Origin: a virus
Direction: 5' to 3' (one strand)
DNA length: 37,495 bases
Virus record (IMG/VR): IMGVR_UViG_3300047356_000655
Coordinates: 1 to 37,495 of that record
The translations under genes and the position numbers were made by a program. Positions 17,880 to 23,697 of this stretch are shown here, piece by piece (within the stretch, counting starts at the first letter, position 1; each line of letters starts with the position of its first letter). The notes under the pieces were generated by a model, which saw nothing but the letters and a program-made list of their open reading frames with translations, was not told the origin of the DNA and did no database searches.

Positions 17880-17968
17880 TGGAAACCTGGCAAGCAGTAT
17901 TGCTGACGATGGTCAGCATTAACACGATCGTCAATTGCTGGCGACTTTACCTGGAGGCAAAGAAATGA
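17879..17968 (+). CDS. Tiny membrane peptide between holin and lysozyme (29 aa)
   Basis: ATG 17879 overlaps the holin stop (TAATG) and its own TGA overlaps the lysozyme ATG at 17965 (ATGA). The product METWQAVLLTMVSINTIVNC plus RLYLEAKK is one membrane helix with a basic end. The double overlap and the hydrophobic pattern support a real translated gene that couples the two lysis genes. It could be an anti-holin or a spanin substitute; not recognised. Confidence 0.6.
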   Translation: METWQAVLLTMVSINTIVNCWRLYLEAKK

Positions 17969-18504
17969 AAGAGAATTGGAACGATTTTTTCGAAATGCTC
18001 ATTAAACATGAGGGTGGTTTTACTGACAATAAACTTGATAAAGGAAACAAGGAAGACGGCCACGGCAACGAGGGATCTACTATGCTGGGCGTCACTGCTT
18101 ACAACTGGGCCAAGTACACCGGCAAGCCAGCTCCTAAAGACGTTATGAGAAAATTAACTAAGGAAGACGTGAAGCCGTTTTACGAAAAAGATTACTGGCG
18201 ACCAATACGAGCAGACGATTTATTTAGCGGTTTGGATTACTCGGTGGCGGACATGGCCGTGAATGCCGGACCGTCAAGGGCTGCCAAGCTCCTGCAACGT
18301 GTCTTATCTGTAAAAACTGATGGGAAGATTGGTAATCAGACCCTTAAGGCAATGCACGATCACCAACCAAAAGAGCTGATCGAAAAGTATTACGACGCTC
18401 GCGAAGGGTTTTATCGAAAGCTTAATGATTACAAAACTTTTGGAAAAGGTTGGTCCAGGCGTAATAAAGAAACCCTGGAAAAATCTTTGTCGATGATAAG
18501 TTAA
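17965..18504 (+). CDS. Endolysin: GH108 N-acetylmuramidase
   Basis: 179 aa from ATG 17965. The GH108 signature HEGGFT with catalytic Glu16 lies at residues 15-20, followed by STMLGVTAYNW, the Y-W-R-P motif (DYWRPI) and the YSVADMAVNAGP helix. Residues about 105-175 are the peptidoglycan-binding domain that accompanies this family (DGKIGNQTLKAM). It hydrolyses the glycan backbone at the end of infection. No signal peptide is present, so it needs the holin. It is the last gene of the rightward late block and ends next to a strong terminator. Confidence 0.93.
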   Translation: MKENWNDFFEMLIKHEGGFTDNKLDKGNKEDGHGNEGSTMLGVTAYNWAKYTGKPAPKDVMRKLTKEDVKPFYEKDYWRPIRADDLFSGLDYSVADMAVNAGPSRAAKLLQRVLSVKTDGKIGNQTLKAMHDHQPKELIEKYYDAREGFYRKLNDYKTFGKGWSRRNKETLEKSLSMIS

Positions 18505-18505
18505 A

Positions 18506-18533
18506 AGGAGCCCTACTGGGGCTCCTCTTTTTT
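18506..18533. terminator. Bidirectional intrinsic terminator
   Basis: An 8-bp perfect stem (AGGAGCCC and GGGCTCCT) with a 5-base loop is followed by CTTTTTT on the + strand and by TTTT on the - strand. It sits between the stop of the lysozyme and the end of the leftward operon, ending transcription from both sides. Confidence 0.9.
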
Positions 18534-18584
18534 CTCGTCTTTATGTTTGAAATATTTCTTTAAACAAAGCTTTTGTATTGTCAT
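18513..18584 (-). CDS. Possible 23-aa basic peptide at operon end
   Basis: The ATG overlaps the TGA of the preceding leftward gene (TGATG) and the frame runs 23 codons (MTIQKLCLKKYFKHKDEKKE then EPQ) into the terminator stem. The coupling supports translation; the size and the overlap with the terminator argue against. Low confidence. Confidence 0.35.
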   Translation of the reverse strand: MTIQKLCLKKYFKHKDEKKEEPQ

Positions 18585-18835
18585 CAGTCTTTCCTCGGCA
18601 ATCCGTACTCTCTGATAACTCGCCCGACATGCGACAGAGAGATGTTTAAATAGCCGGAAATTTGAGCTCTAGTATTACCGCGTTTAATCATTTTATCGAC
18701 ACGCTCAGCCGTTTTGCTTAGAACCTCCAACTCTGGCCTACTGTCCACGACCATTCCCCACTTTTTGCGGAGCCTCCGGTTTGCTACTTTGGCGTCCTCC
18801 TTCATCCTGGATAGCGGATCCATTTCATTTTTCAT
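18584..18835 (-). CDS. Helix-turn-helix DNA-binding protein candidate
   Basis: An 83-aa basic protein. The C-terminal part (GNTRAQISGYLNISLSHVGRVIREYGL, residues 53-79) reads as a helix-turn-helix in which ISLSHVGRVI would be the recognition helix. The N-terminal half is a charged helix. It overlaps the preceding leftward gene by 11 bases. A regulatory role within the leftward block is inferred. Confidence 0.75.
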   Translation of the reverse strand: MKNEMDPLSRMKEDAKVANRRLRKKWGMVVDSRPELEVLSKTAERVDKMIKRGNTRAQISGYLNISLSHVGRVIREYGLPRKD

Positions 18836-19088
18836 GGTCGTCCTCCGCTATAGTCCAATATGGTTTGTTACGATAAAAATTTTCCTTGATGTAACCCTTA
18901 TCGATCAACGTGCGGACGTGTGGGTAGATGCTCTGACGGCTTGCCCTTTCTTTGCAAACCTGGATCCCGTCAACTTGACCGGTCGCCATGTCTTTAAGCG
19001 TAGGGCTTCGATGCTCCGGAAACCGTCTGTAGAACTCGCAGAAGTAATCGTAGATTTCCTTTTGTGGTTTTGTGAGAGGATGTTTCAA
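18825..19088 (-). CDS. Winged-helix protein, LexA N-terminal-like
   Basis: An 87-aa protein. The sequence PLTKPQKEIYDYFCEFYRRF resembles the LexA-type DNA-binding domain (LTxxQxEIYDYI), followed by a recognition-helix-like SRQSIYPHVRTLIDKGYI and a wing (NFYRNKPYWTI). There is no peptidase domain, so it is not a self-cleaving repressor. It may be a phage transcription regulator. It overlaps the preceding leftward gene by 4 bases. Confidence 0.75.
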   Translation of the reverse strand: MKHPLTKPQKEIYDYFCEFYRRFPEHRSPTLKDMATGQVDGIQVCKERASRQSIYPHVRTLIDKGYIKENFYRNKPYWTIAEDDHEK

Positions 19089-19363
19089 TGGTAAACCTCC
19101 TGATCTCCGATAAGCTGCACTTCGACTTTGGTGCCATCATTTGAAATGGATACCTTGAGATTTTCCGTTTCAACTTGTTTAAGGCCCAGAGAAACCATAC
19201 CTTCCGCTAAGGTTTCTGTAGTAAGCTCTCGTATTGTTTCCCACTTGGCCACATTTGCCAAAGCAGAAGTAACGTTTTCCACTAACTCGTTTACATGGTT
19301 TTTATAATCGGGATCTAAAGTGCCTGGCTCTTCATTTTGAAATTTATATTTCTTTAGTGCCAT
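19085..19363 (-). CDS. Unknown small protein
   Basis: 92 aa from ATG 19363, chosen because GAGGGGG lies 7 bases upstream; a longer reading from 19390 has no RBS. The product is helical and acidic in the middle (LVENVTSALANVAKWETIRELTTETLAEG) with a beta end (LKVSISNDGTKVEVQLIG). No family recognised. Overlaps both neighbours by a few bases. Confidence 0.68.
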   Translation of the reverse strand: MALKKYKFQNEEPGTLDPDYKNHVNELVENVTSALANVAKWETIRELTTETLAEGMVSLGLKQVETENLKVSISNDGTKVEVQLIGDQEVYH

Positions 19364-19584
19364 CCAAACCCCCTCGCCACCCATAACCATAGGTAGCCTA
19401 TGGCGAAGATGCTCAGGGCAGCGAGGACGTCTTCAATGATACTGATTATTCTGTTTGGTTTAATTAGGTCAATCTGTCTGATTAGCCTAACCTGTTTTTC
19501 TGTTACATTAGAATACTTCAACATTATATATATTATGCGAAAACCCTTAATGTAATCAGAAAGCCGCTTATATTTTATTGGCAT
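19354..19584 (-). CDS. Small C-terminally anchored membrane protein
   Basis: A 76-aa protein with RBS GAGGAG 6 bases before ATG 19584. The first 45 residues are very basic (YKRLSDYIKGFR, KQVRLIRQIDLIKPNR). Residues 52-70 are a membrane helix rich in Trp and Leu. The basic cytoplasmic side facing a single membrane anchor could mean an inhibitor of a host membrane process; this is a guess. It overlaps the next leftward gene by 10 bases. Confidence 0.7.
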   Translation of the reverse strand: MPIKYKRLSDYIKGFRIIYIMLKYSNVTEKQVRLIRQIDLIKPNRIISIIEDVLAALSIFAIGYLWLWVARGFGWH

Positions 19585-19601
19585 ATCGCTCTCCTCGTGT
19601 T

Positions 19602-19619
19602 GTTATATGTTCCAGATAC
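19602..19619 (+). promoter_or_regulatory. Conserved 18-bp motif, copy 5 (reversed relative to gene)
   Basis: GTTATATGTTCCAGATAC matches the consensus TTTAWAWGTACCAGATAC at 16 of 18 positions. It lies in the 59-base gap upstream of the leftward gene that starts at 19584, at 18-35 bases from the ATG. The same distance is seen for the copy near 22595. It points away from the gene, but its core is nearly palindromic. Confidence 0.5.
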
Positions 19620-19643
19620 CTTTTTATAAGTACCCACTACGGT

Positions 19644-20036
19644 TTAATAGTCGTCGTTAAGCTCTTGGTCCCTGGCGAGGTCTTCAAACCCCAGTGTATT
19701 CACCCGATGGTCATTACCATTGATGTACTCATATCGCTCCGCTCCGCGTTCCCGTGGATCTTGTGGAGTGATTTGGCCAAACTGGTGGTTCATTTCCACC
19801 AGAAGATTTTGAGCTAACGTGGTTCTGTCAGAGCCACGCATAGAGTTTGACTTGTCGATCTCCGCAATCCGGTCGGCGTATTCCCGTAATATGCTCGCTG
19901 CCTTGTTTACATGCGACGGATGCCACATTGGGATTGCTATTCTTCGCTTCCACTGCATCATGCCGGCGCTGAGCTTGTACATGGTCTTGTTCAATTTCAG
20001 CTTACGCGGCTTTTCAGTGTGGTAGTTGATCTTCAT
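19644..20036 (-). CDS. Unknown protein with basic N-terminus
   Basis: 130 aa from ATG 20036, chosen because GGAGGAAG lies 5 bases upstream. The N-terminal 40 residues are basic (HTEKPRKLKLNKTMYKL, MQWKRRIAIPMWHPSHV). The C-terminal half is acidic (DPRERGAERYEYINGNDH). I do not recognise it. The Trp/His-containing segment (PMWHPSHVNKAASILREY) may be a helical nucleic-acid-binding part. It belongs to the leftward operon. Confidence 0.7.
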   Translation of the reverse strand: MKINYHTEKPRKLKLNKTMYKLSAGMMQWKRRIAIPMWHPSHVNKAASILREYADRIAEIDKSNSMRGSDRTTLAQNLLVEMNHQFGQITPQDPRERGAERYEYINGNDHRVNTLGFEDLARDQELNDDY

Positions 20037-20094
20037 GTCTTCCTCCTGTCCTGAGATTGTAGTGCTTTTGTCTCGGTTGCAATACACCTTAACT

Positions 20095-20601
20095 TTACAC
20101 AGATGTGTCAACTAAGTTTACACATTCATGGTCATCATTGAGGCTCTTTAGATACTTAATGCTGCTTGTTAAATACGACATTTCAGCCGTGTAATATGTG
20201 TCAGCAAGCCAACCGCAGTATTTAACGTAAAGGTCTATTAAGTTGGGCTTTGCAGTAATTTTACGTTCTTTTTCAATTCGACAAACTGAAATCCAATCAG
20301 CTTCCTCACACTCTTTTACAAAACCCTCAATTGATTGCCTAGATGCGACACCTAAGTTTACAAGTTCTTGTACGGTAACTGGACAGTTATCCATTGAAGC
20401 GCGAATTAAATGTAAATAAAATTTTCTTTTTTCTACGGTTGATAGAACCCAGTTTTTTAATTCCTCTTCTTGCTGATCATACGTTTTCCGTTCACCCATA
20501 ATAATGCCAATTTCAATTTCTAAGTTTTTCTTTGCCCAAGTCTTAGTCAAATCACTAATTAAATTTTTGCGACAGCAATCAATTTTTGTGTCCATTTTCA
20601 T
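20095..20601 (-). CDS. Winged-helix protein coupled to the dead recombinase gene
   Basis: 168 aa from ATG 20601, whose A overlaps the recombinase stop (ATGA) with GGGAG upstream. Residues about 60-112 look like a MarR-type winged helix (KFYLHLIRASMDNCPVTVQE, VASRQSIEGFVKECEEADWI). The rest is Lys-rich at the N-terminus and aromatic at the C-terminus. The gene is clearly more AT-rich than the recombinase gene next to it, which suggests a different origin. The tight coupling suggests the two proteins act together, for example as a DNA-binding pair. Confidence 0.75.
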   Translation of the reverse strand: MKMDTKIDCCRKNLISDLTKTWAKKNLEIEIGIIMGERKTYDQQEEELKNWVLSTVEKRKFYLHLIRASMDNCPVTVQELVNLGVASRQSIEGFVKECEEADWISVCRIEKERKITAKPNLIDLYVKYCGWLADTYYTAEMSYLTSSIKYLKSLNDDHECVNLVDTSV

Positions 20602-21329
20602 TTTATTACTCCCTGTCTCTTCAATAAATTTTTTACAGTTTGAGAATACCAAATCCCTCGGACTTCCCTGTTTTCTTTTCTTCGTTGGGCGGGCGTCGGC
20701 ACTTCCGCCGCGTTGAGCTGCCTGGCTATTTCAGACATATTCATACCCTGCTTGAGGTAACTCTCAATGAGCCCCCACACTTCCTGGTCGCGCTCCCTGG
20801 CAAGTCGTGCCTGGGCCTCGTTACCTAATCGATCTGTCTCGTCCTTATTGTCATGAAGACCGAGGCTCTCTATTATTTTGCCGGATCTAGTTTTCACGGG
20901 CTTGCCCTGTTTCAACAGTGACTTTATCTGGTCCAGGGCAGCCTTAGACTTAGCAGCCAACCTGGTGCGCTGCTCGTCGGCCTGGACGCTAAGAATAGCG
21001 ATGGAGGATCCGTTGACCCTGGGCTCGTCGGCCACGACAATATCTATTCCGTATTGGTCCGCCTGGTACGCGAGCCAACCCAAGGCTTGCCATCGTTTTT
21101 CAAACATTCCCGACAGACTAGCTATGGCAAAAGTCGCCTGGTGCTTGCGGCAAAACCTGGCGCACTTCATCAGCATCACTCTGTCTTCGGCGTCTAACGT
21201 CTCATTGCCTGGCTTCTCTGAAAAAAGTTCGATCGATGCGGCGGTACCTAAAAAATATTCCGTAATTGCCACGCGTTGGTCGGCCTGGATTTCTTTGTCG
21301 CCACCGACAATAAAGGCCCCTACTCGCAT
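20598..21329 (-). CDS. Serine-recombinase-family protein lacking catalytic residues
   Basis: A 243-aa protein, RBS GGGAG. The layout follows small serine recombinases/invertases: an N-terminal resolvase fold (1-105), the long linking helix (106-140), and a C-terminal recombinase helix-turn-helix (about 185-240, GMNMSEIARQLNAAEVPTP ... WYSQTVKNLLKRQG). The catalytic landmarks are absent. The usual Y-x-R-V-S is AFIVGG (residues 5-10), with neither the Arg nor the Ser. The usual K-x-D-R-L-x-R is SLSGMFE (71-77), with neither the Asp nor the two Arg. The remaining fold is otherwise normal in length. A DNA-binding but non-cutting protein is therefore likely. It overlaps neighbours by 10 and 4 bases within the leftward operon. 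Confidence 0.8.
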   Translation of the reverse strand: MRVGAFIVGGDKEIQADQRVAITEYFLGTAASIELFSEKPGNETLDAEDRVMLMKCARFCRKHQATFAIASLSGMFEKRWQALGWLAYQADQYGIDIVVADEPRVNGSSIAILSVQADEQRTRLAAKSKAALDQIKSLLKQGKPVKTRSGKIIESLGLHDNKDETDRLGNEAQARLARERDQEVWGLIESYLKQGMNMSEIARQLNAAEVPTPAQRRKENREVRGIWYSQTVKNLLKRQGVIK

Positions 21330-21502
21330 GGTTTATGCTCCCGTATCTCGATCTTATCGCCACCATCAATGACGTGATCCTGCCAGGTATACTCGTAAAA
21401 TTTACCCAGATTATTGTGTATGCAGTAGTTAACTGCTTGCGTGTAAGTTCCAATAAATAGCACCCGATCTGTGCTTTTATCAACTACTTTTCTAATGGCC
21501 AT
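21320..21502 (-). CDS. Unknown small protein (60 aa)
   Basis: A 60-aa protein with a beta-alpha-beta look (MAIRKVVDKSTDRVLFIGTY, then QAVNYCIHNNLGKFYEYTWQ). No family known to me. Its ATG overlaps the upstream TAA (TAATG) and its end overlaps the recombinase start by 10 bases, so it is translated as part of the operon. Confidence 0.7.
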   Translation of the reverse strand: MAIRKVVDKSTDRVLFIGTYTQAVNYCIHNNLGKFYEYTWQDHVIDGGDKIEIREHKPCE

Positions 21503-21669
21503 TACTCTTCCGCCTTTTCTAATTTCATCCTGACAAGCTCTAAAGCGCCCATTTCTTGTATAGAAAAAAAGCCTGGGCCGTCGTCTTCGATGTCCTCCAA
21601 GGCAATATTCAATTCCCGAATAGCATGACGTAACATTCTCGCCTCTATCGGTCTAATATCTATTTTCAT
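21502..21669 (-). CDS. Unknown small acidic protein (55 aa)
   Basis: The frame begins MKIDIRPIEARMLRHAIREL and continues with an acidic patch (ALEDIEDDGPGF) and a helix (QEMGALELVRMKLEKAEE). RBS GGAGG lies 6 bases upstream. Its stop overlaps the next start (TAATG) and its ATG overlaps the preceding stop (ATGA), which supports translation. No family recognised. Confidence 0.65.
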   Translation of the reverse strand: MKIDIRPIEARMLRHAIRELNIALEDIEDDGPGFFSIQEMGALELVRMKLEKAEE

Positions 21670-21878
21670 TTCTTCCTCCATACTGTGTAACTGCCGGCAA
21701 ATCTGTCATTGTAGCGCGTGACGACGCTTTTCTTGCCATGCAGTTCGATCAATTCTTTTTCCAAAATATTGGCTAACTTTACTGGTAAATTTTCCACGCA
21801 ATCGCCTGGTTTCATTTCGTGTGCCATATCTATGATTTGCTGATACGGCAGCGGTTTTTGCACTATCTGAAAGTTCAT
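21666..21878 (-). CDS. Unknown small protein (70 aa)
   Basis: A 70-aa protein: a helical first half (PLPYQQIIDMAHEMKPGDCV, then NILEKELIELHGKK) and a basic end (VVTRYNDRFAGSYTVWRKK). No recognised family. Overlaps both neighbours by 4 bases. Confidence 0.68.
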   Translation of the reverse strand: MNFQIVQKPLPYQQIIDMAHEMKPGDCVENLPVKLANILEKELIELHGKKSVVTRYNDRFAGSYTVWRKK

Positions 21879-22081
21879 TGGTCAGATCCATACATTTGTT
21901 TTTCTGCCCAACGGACAAAAGATTGTAGCTCACTGCCCTCAGTAATTCCATTGTCGCTTGCGGCCTGTTTTAAAGCTGACCGAGGCTCTAAAAAAACACC
22001 AGGATATTCTGGATCTTCACACATATCCATAAGTTCGTAAGCATCTGACAAAGCTTTTTTTGCGTTTTCTAATGTAAGCAT
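21875..22081 (-). CDS. Small protein sharing its 5' end with the 22613-22819 gene
   Basis: A 68-aa protein beginning MLTLENAKKALSDAYELMDM. The first 27 coding bases after the second base of codon 2 are the same as in the gene at 22819 (M-F-T-L-E-N-A-K-K-A), but the rest differs: here EDPEYPGVFLEPRSALKQAA and EKQMYGSDQ. It looks like a modular duplication of the start. Function unknown. Its ATG overlaps the upstream stop. Confidence 0.7.
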   Translation of the reverse strand: MLTLENAKKALSDAYELMDMCEDPEYPGVFLEPRSALKQAASDNGITEGSELQSFVRWAEKQMYGSDQ

Positions 22082-22326
22082 TATTCTTCTCCCAATGTGG
22101 TTGCGACAACATGCTCTCCCATGTGTTCTGCAAGGGTTATTTTCTGCCCAACCTCTGAAGTTAAAAGTTCTCTTAATTTCTGTATCATGCCATCATCACC
22201 CCAATAAGCGTCTAAATTCCACTCTTCAGAAACAAAGTTTTCCATTGTGCAAATTTGGGGTTCAACATTATCCCCATAACCTTCCAACCACTCCACTTTA
22301 AATTGCATTTTGCGAATAGCTACCAT
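22081..22326 (-). CDS. Unknown small acidic protein
   Basis: 81 aa from ATG 22326, which overlaps the upstream TGA (TGATG) with GGAG just upstream; a GTG nine bases earlier is possible. Trp-rich and acidic (VEWLEGYGDNVEPQI, EEWNLDAYWGDDGM, EHVVATTLGEE). Unrecognised. Acidic small proteins in phage early regions sometimes mimic DNA and block host defence, but nothing here proves it. Confidence 0.68.
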   Translation of the reverse strand: MVAIRKMQFKVEWLEGYGDNVEPQICTMENFVSEEWNLDAYWGDDGMIQKLRELLTSEVGQKITLAEHMGEHVVATTLGEE

Positions 22327-22577
22327 CACACCCACTCCATTTGTTTGGTTTTGATATTACGCATTTTCATGCCGGTGCAACCGTACTCGAACATCCAATC
22401 ATCTAAAGGCTCAAACAGTTTTTCTGTCTGATTATCGTTAGAATAACCACGGGCATATAGAATGTTATCATCATCATATAGCTCAAAGTAATGTGGGTAA
22501 GCAGTGGTTTCTGAGGCGGTGCGTGACCGTGTTTCTTCTTCATCAATCACGTTATGCGTTATAATATAGTTTGACAT
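22326..22577 (-). CDS. Unknown small acidic protein
   Basis: An 83-aa protein with RBS AAAGGAG 8 bases upstream. It has a beta-rich core (HYFELYDDDNILYARGYSND, PLDDWMFEYGC) and a basic end. Its leader (AAAAGGAGACAC) is nearly identical to that of the gene at 22819, and a copy of the 18-base motif lies 18-35 bases upstream. Unknown function. Confidence 0.7.
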   Translation of the reverse strand: MSNYIITHNVIDEEETRSRTASETTAYPHYFELYDDDNILYARGYSNDNQTEKLFEPLDDWMFEYGCTGMKMRNIKTKQMEWV

Positions 22578-22594
22578 TTAGTGTCTCCTTTTGT

Positions 22595-22612
22595 GTGTCT
22601 GGTAGTTATAAA
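22595..22612 (-). promoter_or_regulatory. Conserved 18-bp motif, copy 4 (leftward)
   Basis: On the - strand the sequence is TTTATAACTACCAGACAC, which matches the consensus TTTAWAWGTACCAGATAC with two differences in the core (C for G at position 8, C for T at 16). It lies 18-35 bases upstream of ATG 22577, immediately before the RBS, the same place as the copy near 19602. Confidence 0.5.
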
Positions 22613-22819
22613 TTAATATCCAAATTCAGCTCTAGCTTCCAAAATTAAAGATCTCATTTCTTCCTTGCCCCAGTCCCATAACTGAATGGCAAAATCGCCA
22701 TCGTAGTTATTTGCATTCAGCCATTCTACTAATTCGTCTAAAGTTTTTTCGTCGGCCAAGCTAAGCTCACAACTATCTTCGTTGAAATAAGCTTTTTTTG
22801 CGTTTTCTAATGTAAACAT
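22613..22819 (-). CDS. First gene of the leftward operon; small acidic protein
   Basis: A 68-aa protein beginning MFTLENAKKAYFNEDSCELS and continuing with DEKTLDELVEWLNANNYDGD. It is acidic and its start is duplicated in the gene at 21875-22081. RBS AAAAAGGAG lies 8 bases upstream. It is the first gene after the divergent regulatory region. Function unknown. Confidence 0.7.
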   Translation of the reverse strand: MFTLENAKKAYFNEDSCELSLADEKTLDELVEWLNANNYDGDFAIQLWDWGKEEMRSLILEARAEFGY

Positions 22820-22947
22820 CTGGTGTCTCCTTTTTGTCTTGGTTCCGTCTTCTTTACATAAATATCAACTGCTATCATATTTACAAGTACCACATATGAT
22901 TTAAATGTACGAAAAATATAATTAATTTAAGAGAGAATAATAAAAGC
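22820..22947. promoter_or_regulatory. Divergent regulatory region between leftward and replication operons
   Basis: A 128-base AT-rich gap separates the leftward gene at 22819 from the rightward gene at 22948. It contains two motif-like sites on the + strand: TTTACAAGTACCACATAT (22880-22897) and TTTAAATGTACGAAAA (22900-22915), both beginning like the 18-base consensus. A TATAAT (22917-22922) follows the second and is a good -10 candidate for rightward transcription. No clean -35 was found. This is the natural place for a switch between the two blocks. Confidence 0.5.
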
Positions 22948-23112
22948 ATGGAAAATCAGAGAGTTGCGGTATTTCTGCGCGTCGAAAAAAAATACGCTGA
23001 ATGGCTAAAAAAAGAGGCAAACGAGCAGAAACGCACGATCTCATCTCAGTTTGAGGTGATTTGCGATAACAAAATGGAGCAGCAAGATGAGCAGATATTA
23101 CGCAGGGATTGA
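22948..23112 (+). CDS. Ribbon-helix-helix DNA-binding protein (54 aa)
   Basis: A 54-aa protein reading MENQRVAVFLRVEKKYAEWL, then NEQKRTISSQFEVICDN. The beta-strand VAVFLRV followed by two helices (KYAEWLKKEANEQ, TISSQFEVICDN) is the layout of Arc/MetJ-type regulators. It is the first gene of the rightward replication block, close to the divergent regulatory region, so it may be an autoregulatory repressor. It overlaps the next gene by 26 bases. Confidence 0.75.
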   Translation: MENQRVAVFLRVEKKYAEWLKKEANEQKRTISSQFEVICDNKMEQQDEQILRRD

Positions 23113-23539
23113 CCCAGGTTACCGCACCGGCGGCGTTGCCTTGGTTAACGGTGATTGGGCCGAGGTATACGACCTCCCTATTTGGACTGACGGCGGCGTC
23201 AACACGTTGGAGCTCAGTCACATATTAAACAGCGTACCAGTTGATTTTGTAATAGTGGAGAAGCAGGGCGCTCGGCCAATGCAGGGCGTTAGTTCCGCCT
23301 TTAAGCTCGGCGTTGGATACGGGCAAATTTTGGGCGCCCTAGCTCTCCTTCAAATGAAGTACGCCGAGGTCACGCCTGGTAAGTGGAAAAAGGCAGCATC
23401 AGTGCCGGCAGATAAAGACGGCGCGAGACGGATTGCGACCAGGACGTTCCCTAAACTAGCTGCCCAGCTCAGCCGCAAGAAGGACGAACATAGGGCCGAA
23501 GCGCTGCTCATGGCTAACGCCGCGAGGATGTTCGAATGA
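23087..23539 (+). CDS. RuvC-like Holliday junction resolvase / endonuclease
   Basis: A 150-aa protein. The RNase-H-like signature starts with AGIDPGYRTGGVALV (Asp9), then FVIVEKQGA (Glu58), and ends with KKDEHRAEALLMA, where Asp133 and Glu138 complete the acidic cluster. The phage family resolves branched DNA before packaging or during recombination. It starts inside the RHH gene and its stop overlaps the next gene's start (ATGA). Confidence 0.88.
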   Translation: MSRYYAGIDPGYRTGGVALVNGDWAEVYDLPIWTDGGVNTLELSHILNSVPVDFVIVEKQGARPMQGVSSAFKLGVGYGQILGALALLQMKYAEVTPGKWKKAASVPADKDGARRIATRTFPKLAAQLSRKKDEHRAEALLMANAARMFE

Positions 23540-23697
23540 GCGATGTATACGCCACCATATCGCTTCTCAAGCACAAGTTAATGGCATTGGAAGTAGATCT
23601 CCAGCGACCTCCTGACAGACCCAGCGCAACGCAACGTGTCCAGAGCTGCATTGCCCTGGTGGAAATGATTGAGCGACAGATGGGAGAAGAAAAATGA
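23536..23697 (+). CDS. Small helical protein between resolvase and Mom-like gene (53 aa)
   Basis: The frame reads MSDVYATISLLKHKLMALEV, then RPPDRPSATQRVQS, then EMIERQMGEEK. It starts with ATGA overlap with the resolvase and ends inside the next gene's start (ATGATGG). It is predicted as a helix-turn-helix-like hairpin, but without a clear recognition helix. No family known. Confidence 0.65.
   Translation: MSDVYATISLLKHKLMALEVDLQRPPDRPSATQRVQSCIALVEMIERQMGEEK

Noticed and set aside
20598-21329. Active site-specific integrase and lysogeny module
   Set aside because: The catalytic residues are absent and no attachment-like repeats flank the region.
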